From JARIHD01 sp036392795 (GTDB lineage: Bacteria; Patescibacteriota; Saccharimonadia; Saccharimonadales; UBA4665): a stretch of 27,931 nucleotides of DNA. Each line of letters begins with the position of its first letter. Position 1 is the stretch's first letter. Under the pieces are notes generated by a model that was given only the letters and a program-made list of their open reading frames with translations, was not told the origin of the DNA and ran no database searches. The position numbers and the translations under genes were made by a program. Below, in pieces: positions 22,162 through 27,931 of this stretch. Where the stretch lies: assembly GCA_036392795.1 (NCBI GenBank), contig DASVXH010000024.1, positions 1-27,931 on the forward strand, in the 5' to 3' direction.

Positions 22162-22182
22162 AGCTACCTTCATTCTTACATT

Positions 22183-22557
22183 TTAACTGTCGCCGGACAA
22201 TACTTTTTTAATCACCGCAACCAACTGGGCAGGGGACAAATCAGCCTTTAACACCGACGACGTCACTCCATATTCATGCGCATCGTCGAAAGTAATAGCG
22301 TCGGAAAGATTGCTCAGCATCAGCGTTTTGATCTGCGGGTAGGCGCCGGGCAAATCAGCCTCCTTTAAAAAACTCATGCCGTCCATTACCGGCATGAGCA
22401 TATCGAGCAAGATCAGGTCGGGCTTGTGTTGCCGCAGCCGTTTTAGGCCAACGCGCCCGTTTTCTGCCAGATAAACCGTGAATCCTTCGCTCTCCAGCAG
22501 ATAGGCAAAGGCGTCCCTTAGGGGTTTTTCGTCTTCGATGATCAAAATACGTTTCAT
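22183..22557 (-). CDS. single-domain response regulator (CheY-like receiver)
   Basis: A 124-aa receiver: IIEDE (6-10), Asp52 in LILLDMLMPVMDG, Ser82 (LMLSNLSD) and Lys104 (SSVLKADLS). There is no DNA-binding or enzymatic output domain. It lies five bases downstream of the kinase stop, so the two are cotranscribed and probably translationally coupled. With a second receiver directly after it, the kinase may choose between two partners, or one receiver may act as a phosphate sink. That scheme is inference. Confidence 0.92.
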   Translation of the reverse strand: MKRILIIEDEKPLRDAFAYLLESEGFTVYLAENGRVGLKRLRQHKPDLILLDMLMPVMDGMSFLKEADLPGAYPQIKTLMLSNLSDAITFDDAHEYGVTSSVLKADLSPAQLVAVIKKVLSGDS

Positions 22558-22562
22558 GACGC

Positions 22563-24407
22563 TTAGCGAAGCAGGCCAGCCGGCGGCTGATTTTCTACAG
22601 AATCGCTTCCTCCTTTCTTGGGTTGCGCACGGGTATGAACGGGCAGATAAATGGTAAACACCGAACCCTTGCCAGCGGAAGACGAAACATCTATCGAGCC
22701 GCCGTGCAGTTCTACGATTTGCTTGGTCAGATACAGGCCGACGCCACTACCATTAACATCGGTTGACAATTCGTTTTCAACACGGGTAAATTTCTCGAAG
22801 ATACTTTTTTGGGCCTTGGGGGCGATACCCACACCATTATCCTTGACGCTGATCAGGAGCTCGCCAGGCAGGCGCCGCAGCGTTATGTCGATCGCGCCTT
22901 TTTCGGGTGTGTATTTGCTGGCATTACTTAGTAGGTTTTCGATAACCATACGCAGATAATGTGGATCAATCTCCGCAAAAATTGTACGCTTGGGCAAATG
23001 GAACGTAAGCTTCTGATGACGCTCTGAAATCTGATTGGTGTAGTCGCGAGCTGCATCGCGAATCATTTCGGCAATATCGACCTTGCGTGGATGCAGACGA
23101 ATACGGTCAGCGTCCAGCCGCGCAACGTACAGTAATTGATTAATAATCTCCAGCTGGCGCTCATTGCTGTCGTAAGCGTTGTTTAACATGTCTATCTGCT
23201 GGTCGGTTAGCTTGCCGGCATAGCCTTGCAGCAGCATGCCCACGTATTGTTTCACCACGGTAGCCGGTGTGCGCAGCTGATGCGACGCCAGAGATAGCAG
23301 GTCGTCTTTGGCGGTCTGCACCTCCTCACGTTTTTGTTCGGCATATTTGCGCTCGCGATCGGTAATGAGGTACCACACCAGTCCGGCAAAAAAGATACAG
23401 GTGATCAATCCGCGCCATAGCGCCTGATTGGGTAATTGGCGTTCACGATTGGTTAATAATTCGGGCGAACCCACAAAGGTTGTCTGCCAGGTGTGACCAG
23501 ATATATTTGAGTTTTCGGTATGCATAATCGAACCGGACTCAGCGGCTATTTTGGCAAAATTATCGCTTTCGTACGCCGGCTTTTTGGAGTCATATGAGGG
23601 GTCCATGACCCGAATGGCGATATGGGGGTTTTGCTTGGCGTTCATGACCGAGTCGATAAATGTTTCGGCGTCTATTGCAATAAAAACAAAGCCGAGTAGC
23701 GCCGATTTCCGCTCTCCATAGGTCTGAATCGGCATGCCATTACGGTAGACCGGCATATATAAAATAAACGAGGAACGGTCTTTACGGCTCTCGCTGACCA
23801 AATTGACGCGGCCGGTGATGGTCATCTTATTACTTTTGACCGCCTCTTCCATAGCCTTTTTACGAACCGGATCAGTCCAAGCATCAAAGCCGCGGCTCCG
23901 ACCATTATTCCCGGTATAGCGAGCATCGAAAGTGATTGGCGCATATTCGCTGCGCTCACCGGCAGGAAAAATACTGAAATTGGTATCACCTTGGTTTTTC
24001 CGCCTTTCCATGTAAGCCGGAACGTCCGCTGGCAACAGATAACGATTAACACCCACACCTTCGATATCAGGGTAGTTTTTGCCTATATCATAGGGTTGAT
24101 GGTAGCGCTCCCAGTCCGCCTGGGTGATCGTACCGTTTATGGCTACCAATCCGGCCGTACCACGAAGAAAATTCTGGTAAACCTGCAGGCGCTCCATCAT
24201 GGCCTTGCCGATCATCTCTTGCTGGCGAGCGTATGCTACTTTTAGATCAGCTTGAACACCCTGTCTGAGGCTTCGCCAGTAGTAAACGGTTGCACCAATG
24301 CCTACCGCGAAAACCAATATAGCCACGAGGCTATGCATTTTCGCGTGGTGTTTGATCCAGTATCCGGTAGAGGTCAACGTTGTCTTTATAGCGGTTCCTA
24401 CCTGCAA
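22563..24407 (-). CDS. membrane sensor histidine kinase with CHASE domain
   Basis: A 614-aa kinase. TM1 is about 27-44, an extracytoplasmic CHASE-type sensor spans about 78-265 (VGVNRYLLPADVPAYMERRK), and TM2 is 331-348. A coiled linker is followed by HisKA with His376 in SHQLRTP, an N box NLLSNASKYTP (491-501), and G boxes DNGVGI (523-528) and GSGVGLYL (553-560), i.e. a complete HATPase_c domain. CHASE domains sense small extracellular ligands, unknown here. The start is TTG at 24407 with no clear Shine-Dalgarno; Met24 (24338), just before TM1, is an alternative. It heads the operon with two receiver genes. A Pro/Lys/Gly-rich tail (about 585-614) follows the ATPase domain. Confidence 0.93.
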   Translation of the reverse strand: MQVGTAIKTTLTSTGYWIKHHAKMHSLVAILVFAVGIGATVYYWRSLRQGVQADLKVAYARQQEMIGKAMMERLQVYQNFLRGTAGLVAINGTITQADWERYHQPYDIGKNYPDIEGVGVNRYLLPADVPAYMERRKNQGDTNFSIFPAGERSEYAPITFDARYTGNNGRSRGFDAWTDPVRKKAMEEAVKSNKMTITGRVNLVSESRKDRSSFILYMPVYRNGMPIQTYGERKSALLGFVFIAIDAETFIDSVMNAKQNPHIAIRVMDPSYDSKKPAYESDNFAKIAAESGSIMHTENSNISGHTWQTTFVGSPELLTNRERQLPNQALWRGLITCIFFAGLVWYLITDRERKYAEQKREEVQTAKDDLLSLASHQLRTPATVVKQYVGMLLQGYAGKLTDQQIDMLNNAYDSNERQLEIINQLLYVARLDADRIRLHPRKVDIAEMIRDAARDYTNQISERHQKLTFHLPKRTIFAEIDPHYLRMVIENLLSNASKYTPEKGAIDITLRRLPGELLISVKDNGVGIAPKAQKSIFEKFTRVENELSTDVNGSGVGLYLTKQIVELHGGSIDVSSSAGKGSVFTIYLPVHTRAQPKKGGSDSVENQPPAGLLR

Positions 24408-24425
24408 CCGTCGATTGCTAGATAT

Positions 24426-24431
24426 AGTATA
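24426..24431 (-). promoter_or_regulatory. -10 box TATACT upstream of the kinase operon
   Basis: A minus-strand TATACT 18 bases before the TTG start at 24407; no good -35. If the start is the later ATG (24338) the leader is about 80 bases. Confidence 0.4.
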
Positions 24432-24511
24432 GCGTGTTTGAGATAAGCTCGTGTTAAAAAACTAACAGCTTTTCTAAGTTATTTCTTACTGCCTCTTCAA
24501 TGCAATGAAAT

Positions 24512-24541
24512 TATAATTAAATTACTGAGTAAGGGAGGTGA
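24512..24541 (+). promoter_or_regulatory. -10 box and very strong Shine-Dalgarno of a 26-codon ORF
   Basis: A perfect TATAAT (24512-24517), and AAGGGAGGTGA (24531-24541), almost the full complement of the 16S rRNA 3' end, just before ATG 24545. No good -35. Confidence 0.55.
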
Positions 24542-24544
24542 GCC

Positions 24545-24625
24545 ATGCTTAGGAATGAACGCGAACTACAGGATAAGATCAATGATTTTATCCGACGAAA
24601 GCAATCACAGTTCCCGGAACTGTAG
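24545..24625 (+). CDS. candidate 26-aa small protein or leader peptide
   Basis: ATG to TAG, encoding a charged, probably helical peptide (MLRNERELQDKIN then DFIRRKQSQFPEL). The evidence for translation is the consensus -10 and the exceptionally strong ribosome binding site six bases from the start. The mRNA also folds: 24572-24592 forms a nine-pair hairpin with one G-U wobble and a three-base loop, and 24607-24623 forms a perfect seven-pair hairpin (ACAGTTC-CCG-GAACTGT) that ends at the stop codon. This could be a real small protein, or a leader peptide that controls the membrane protein/Clp-like operon downstream. No amino-acid run such as those in classical attenuators is seen. Confidence 0.5.
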   Translation: MLRNERELQDKINDFIRRKQSQFPEL

Positions 24626-24693
24626 AACACCATCGAACACAGTAGATTCCATTTGCCAGCGCATGGTTGCAGGCAGGTAAGCATTAGCGGTCA

Positions 24694-24702
24694 TGCTACA
24701 AT
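24694..24702 (+). promoter_or_regulatory. extended -10 promoter, leaderless start at 24710
   Basis: TGC followed by TACAAT, ending seven bases before ATG 24710; no ribosome binding site. Confidence 0.55.
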
Positions 24703-24709
24703 AAATCGT

Positions 24710-25069
24710 ATGATTCTAGAGTTAGTCCGCTGGTGGTATGTTACCGGTTGGCTGCAAGCAGTGCAGCGCATCGGCGCCTGGGTAATGAATGTGGAGCACG
24801 CTTTTTCACTATCGTTACTCGTGACAACACTTTTCGCGCCATGGCGGCGGATTATTACTCCGGCTGGCCGGGGCTTGGACGCCAAAGTCCATGCCATGCT
24901 GGACAATCTCGTATCGCGCTGTATCGGTTTTGTTATTAGATTGACGGTGTTGTTGGCGGCCTCCGTATCTATGCTTGGGGCGTTTCTGGCAGGAGTTTTA
25001 CTGGCTGTAATCTGGCCGCTATTGCCGGCCGCTGTAATCTTTTTTGCCGTCAAAGGGATTACGGGATGA
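24710..25069 (+). CDS. small integral membrane protein, partner of the Clp-like ATPase
   Basis: A 119-aa membrane protein of no family I can name. It starts MILELVRWWYVTGWLQAV with a tryptophan-rich interfacial helix, then a hydrophobic stretch (AFSLSLLVTTLFAPW, about 30-44), a positively charged loop (RRIITPAGRG), and two long hydrophobic helices from about residue 72 to the end. The frame is open to 24653, but I start at 24710 because a TGC-TACAAT box ends seven bases before it. Its stop overlaps the next gene's start by four bases (ATGA), so the Clp-like ATPase is translated by coupling. This tight pairing with another membrane-anchored protein suggests a two-subunit membrane complex. Confidence 0.7.
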   Translation: MILELVRWWYVTGWLQAVQRIGAWVMNVEHAFSLSLLVTTLFAPWRRIITPAGRGLDAKVHAMLDNLVSRCIGFVIRLTVLLAASVSMLGAFLAGVLLAVIWPLLPAAVIFFAVKGITG

Positions 25070-27420
25070 AAAATGAGGTCAAATTTGGCAGTCTGCGTGC
25101 CCGAAAAGCCCGACTGCGCCACCTACTAGGCGGTCCGCTTCAGATTCTATTTGGCATGATTAGCGCACTTGCGCTAATGGCCAGCCTGTACTTTTTGTTC
25201 GTCGAGAAACTACCGCGCGTAGGCTACGGCTTTGCATCTGTTGCGTGCGCCATGACCATGCTACAGTTTTGGCACCATTTTGGTCTGCAGAAGTTACCCC
25301 CCGTTACACCAGCCAAAACCTTAGATGATATCATCGAGCCAAATCTGCTTGCATACCTCAAAAGACCGCTTACACCAAAAAATCTCTGGGAAGCAGCATT
25401 GAAGCTGCCAGAAGGCCAGTTTATCCTGCATCGTCTGTTGCTGCCGCCCCAGATTATTCATGACCAGATCGGGGAGCGTGAAAGTGATCTGCCCGCAGTA
25501 TGGGAGCAAGCCAGTGCTTTGATCCACCAGGATAAGCCGCCCCAAATACACGCCGGCATCATAACGGCATCTATTATTTTGACTTCGCGGGCCGGGCAGG
25601 ATTTTTTAACCCAAAGCAAACTACAGCCAAAAGACGTCATAGAAGTGCTTGACTGGCTGGAACGACGGCTGACATATATTAATGCGCCAAAATTAAATTT
25701 TGGCGGCATTGGTCGCGACTGGGCGACTGGATTTACGCCAACACTTGAACACTTTGGCAGCAATATGAGCCAAGCCATTGAACACCACGGTGGTTTTGCG
25801 CACCATTATTCACATGGCGACTTGCTAGACGGCATCGTCAGCAATTTGGAGCGGGGTAGCAGTGTGGCACTTATTGGTCCGGAGGGATCAGGCAAAACAA
25901 CGCTCGTGTACGGCCTAGCCGAGCGCCTACTTCAGGGTCGTGATCGTAATCTACAGTACTACCAGATTGTCAGCCTGAATGCATCGATGATTACATCGCA
26001 GCCCCAGGAACATCTGGAAGAACTAATGCTTACGCTATTTGGCGAAGGAATAGCCGCAGGCAATATCATTCTGTTTTTGGATGATGCGCAGCTGTTCTTT
26101 AATGCGGGCGTCGGTTCATTTGACATGAGCCAGATTTTGCTGCCAATACTTAAAAATCGGCAACTTAAACTCGTTGCCGCCTTTTCGCCGGGCGCCTGGC
26201 AACAGCTGCAAGCCGAACGGCCAGCGCTTGCTACTTCTATGGCCAGCATTACCTTAACCGAACCCGACCAACAATCCGTCTTCGAAATTATGGAAGATAC
26301 TGTGGCGGTTCAAGAGAGTCAAAGCGGTGTAACAATCGGCTTTGAGGCAATCAAAGAAGCCTACCGGTTAAGTGGCCAATATATGCAGGACCAAGCCTAC
26401 CCAGGCAAAGCCATTAACCTTATCGAACAGGCGATTCCATACGCGAACCACCAGATAATAACCGCTGAAGCAGTACAGCAAGCAGTAGAAAAAACAAAAG
26501 GCGTCAAGGTGTCGACGGCGGCCGCACCAGAAGCGCAAATTCTACTCAGCCTGGAAGATCGTATTCATGAACGTATGATCAACCAGAAGCGGGCGGTGAA
26601 CGTAGTCGCGTCGGCACTGCGCCGCGGCCGGGCAGGCGTTTCAAACCCCAATCGGCCCGTCGGTAGCTTTTTGTTCTTGGGACCGACAGGAGTGGGCAAA
26701 ACCGAGCTGGCACGTTCACTGGCCGCTACCTATTTTGGCGATGAGCGGCAAATGATTCGCTTGGACATGAGCGAATACCAAACGATCAATCGCTTGCTTT
26801 CCGCCGATACGCGGGAAGGCCAAAGCCTACTACTTTCCATCCGCGAACAGCCGTTTTCTGTAGTACTGCTGGATGAGATAGAAAAAACCTCGCCCGAAAT
26901 TCTGAACCTAATGCTGCAGATGCTGGATGAAGGCCAACTGACGGATACCTTGGGCCGTCCGGCGTCATTCCGTTCCAGCATAATTATCGCCACATCCAAT
27001 GCTGGTGCAGCCGATATTATGGCGCGCGTTCGTGAAACCGGTAATCTGGATGATTATGAGCGGCCGCTGCTTAACAAGCTGATCTCCGAAGGTCAGTTCA
27101 AGCCAGAACTCCTGAATCGTTTCGACGAAGTTGTACTGTTCCGTCCGTTGACCGAAGAAGAATCAGCTGATGTCGCCAAGGTAATGCTGGCTGGTGTTAA
27201 TAAAACGCTGGCCGTACAGCAAATTAGTGTTCAGCTAACGCCCGAAGCGCTGCGTGAAGTCGTGCATCGAGGGTACGATCCTGAATTCGGCGCCCGGCCC
27301 ATGCGCCGCATTATTCAAAAAACTGTTGAAAACGCCATTGCCGTCAAGATTCTACGCGGCGAAGTTCAGCCCGGGGCGGTCATTACGTTAGACGTGCCCG
27401 ACCTGGATATTGAACACTAG
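25066..27420 (+). CDS. membrane-anchored double-AAA+ Clp-like ATPase lacking pore loops
   Basis: A 784-aa protein built on the ClpC/ClpA plan with a membrane anchor added. Two hydrophobic helices (about 26-47 and 53-70) are followed by a ClpN-like helical region (about 90-200). The first AAA domain has Walker A GPEGSGKT (271-278) and Walker B ILFLDDAQ (335-342); the second has GPTGVGKT (539-546), LLDEIEK (601-607), sensor-1 TSNAG, arginine finger in LLNRFDE (682-688) and sensor-2 GARPMRR (742-748). The ClpC middle domain is absent between the two ATPase domains. In the second domain the GYVG pore loop expected after DMSEY is missing (RLLSADTREGQS, 576-587), and I see no ClpP-docking IGL/IGF loop. 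A proteolytic role is therefore doubtful; a membrane-bound remodelling or assembly motor is inferred. Translation is coupled to the upstream membrane protein. Confidence 0.85.
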   Translation: MKNEVKFGSLRARKARLRHLLGGPLQILFGMISALALMASLYFLFVEKLPRVGYGFASVACAMTMLQFWHHFGLQKLPPVTPAKTLDDIIEPNLLAYLKRPLTPKNLWEAALKLPEGQFILHRLLLPPQIIHDQIGERESDLPAVWEQASALIHQDKPPQIHAGIITASIILTSRAGQDFLTQSKLQPKDVIEVLDWLERRLTYINAPKLNFGGIGRDWATGFTPTLEHFGSNMSQAIEHHGGFAHHYSHGDLLDGIVSNLERGSSVALIGPEGSGKTTLVYGLAERLLQGRDRNLQYYQIVSLNASMITSQPQEHLEELMLTLFGEGIAAGNIILFLDDAQLFFNAGVGSFDMSQILLPILKNRQLKLVAAFSPGAWQQLQAERPALATSMASITLTEPDQQSVFEIMEDTVAVQESQSGVTIGFEAIKEAYRLSGQYMQDQAYPGKAINLIEQAIPYANHQIITAEAVQQAVEKTKGVKVSTAAAPEAQILLSLEDRIHERMINQKRAVNVVASALRRGRAGVSNPNRPVGSFLFLGPTGVGKTELARSLAATYFGDERQMIRLDMSEYQTINRLLSADTREGQSLLLSIREQPFSVVLLDEIEKTSPEILNLMLQMLDEGQLTDTLGRPASFRSSIIIATSNAGAADIMARVRETGNLDDYERPLLNKLISEGQFKPELLNRFDEVVLFRPLTEEESADVAKVMLAGVNKTLAVQQISVQLTPEALREVVHRGYDPEFGARPMRRIIQKTVENAIAVKILRGEVQPGAVITLDVPDLDIEH

Positions 27421-27469
27421 GCCGCGCCCGCCGGGGCAAACGACCAGTGCAGCCGTACGTCGACGAAAC

Positions 27470-27892
27470 CTATGTTAACGAAACCCGGTGATGCAGATTA
27501 CGCCACTTATCCATTAGCTGGCGTTTTTTAGCCATGCGACGGTTAAAATTTGGGTCATGGCGTACCGCCAAATTAATAGCATACTGAGCCATAAGGACAT
27601 ATCGCTGCAGATCGGTCCGACTCTCCTCGATTTCGGCCTCCAGGCGGTGACTACGTCGACGACCGACCCGAGCAAAAGCACCATGTATCATATGCCAGGC
27701 GCGACCGCCGAACAACGATCCAAAAGTTGATTCACTGCCAACCTCCGTTGCTCTGCGCTGTTTGCGCTGTAAAAACCGTTTCCAGTGACTGGCCATGCGC
27801 GCACTACGCTCCCGCTGCCGCTCGAATCGATCTATACCCAGAGGCGTTTCGCGCTGATTTAAGTTTGAGAGATAAGGGGAAAATTCTGACAT
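27470..27892 (-). CDS. small highly basic hypothetical protein, 140 aa
   Basis: No family recognised. Strongly basic and Arg-rich: MSEFSPYLSNLNQRETP, then FERQRERSARMASHWKRFLQ, a Gly/Ser segment (GSESTFGSLFGGRAW), a second Arg-rich helix (RRRSHRLEAEIEES) and a C-terminal segment RMAKKRQLMDKWRNLHHR. There is no membrane helix. The composition suggests nucleic-acid or ribosome binding, but this is inference. The start is set by AAGGAG, seven bases upstream. It converges with the Clp-like gene across 49 bp with no visible terminator. Confidence 0.65.
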   Translation of the reverse strand: MSEFSPYLSNLNQRETPLGIDRFERQRERSARMASHWKRFLQRKQRRATEVGSESTFGSLFGGRAWHMIHGAFARVGRRRSHRLEAEIEESRTDLQRYVLMAQYAINLAVRHDPNFNRRMAKKRQLMDKWRNLHHRVSLT

Positions 27893-27899
27893 ATTTTTT

Positions 27900-27905
27900 C
27901 TCCTT
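27900..27905 (-). promoter_or_regulatory. ribosome binding site of the basic protein
   Basis: AAGGAG on the minus strand, seven bases from the ATG at 27892. Confidence 0.6.
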
Positions 27906-27931
27906 CCTTATGATTACAGACGACCCAGAAG

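Noticed and set aside
24653..24709. Upstream start of the small membrane protein
   Set aside because: It lies upstream of the TACAAT -10 that ends seven bases before ATG 24710.
27914..27931. End of another minus-strand gene at the window edge
   Set aside because: A frame ending in TAA at 27914 is open to the edge, but six codons are too few to call.
1..27931. tRNA, rRNA, CRISPR array, insertion sequence
   Set aside because: I saw no tRNA T-arm/anticodon pattern, no spaced direct repeats, and no transposase-like protein. An RNA covariance search would be the deciding test.

Overview
The window carries about 24 protein genes on both strands, many hypothetical, packed with very short gaps. It has no rRNA, tRNA, insertion sequence or CRISPR array that I can see. 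G+C looks close to 50%, and TGA is used as a stop (for example at the ends of the otsAB-like gene and of the membrane gene at 24710), so the TGA-as-glycine code of Gracilibacteria and Absconditabacteria is unlikely. Small compact genes, many starts placed 6-8 nt after a -10 box, a membrane-anchored Clp-like ATPase and many short unknown proteins suggest a Patescibacteria (CPR) genome, most likely Saccharibacteria. That assignment is inference, not proof.

Layout. 101-4416: small genes, including a DUF1653 protein, a MOSC-domain protein, a beta-helix-like repeat protein, an unknown 334-aa protein on the minus strand, and a transglutaminase-like/TPR protein. 4498-6111 (minus): a secreted alpha/beta hydrolase of the tripeptidyl-aminopeptidase type common in Actinobacteria. 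6278-8150: a DUF2277 protein and a large HTH protein with a sigma-region-3-like C-terminus. 8090-13210: a carbohydrate block with a bifunctional trehalose-6-phosphate synthase/phosphatase, a GT4 glycosyltransferase and a GH13 alpha-glucosidase; both convergent pairs here overlap tail to tail, by 61 and 161 bp. 13270-13372: a long imperfect inverted repeat.

13454-15863: a possible metal-handling group, with a histidine-rich membrane-anchored protein, an unknown protein, and a DUF4396-DUF305 operon. 15967-17443: small unknown genes, including a 55-aa ORF (16382-16549). 17455-20742 (minus): an SF2 helicase whose long C-terminal half holds several HTH-like units. 21134-24407: a Crp/Fnr-type regulator convergent with a CHASE histidine kinase and two receiver-only response regulators in one operon. 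24545-27420: a 26-aa ORF with a very strong Shine-Dalgarno sequence, a 119-aa membrane protein, and a translationally coupled membrane-anchored double-AAA Clp-like ATPase that appears to have lost its substrate-threading pore loops. 27470-27892 (minus): a small, very basic protein.

Two themes stand out. First, roughly ten genes begin just downstream of a TAnnnT -10 box, often with an upstream TGn, and have no room for a Shine-Dalgarno site. This implies leaderless transcripts and moves several starts. Other genes keep strong Shine-Dalgarno sites, so two translation-start modes coexist. Second, the membrane protein/Clp-like pair at 24710-27420 looks like a remodelled, non-proteolytic, membrane-tethered AAA+ machine and is the best candidate for an undescribed system.
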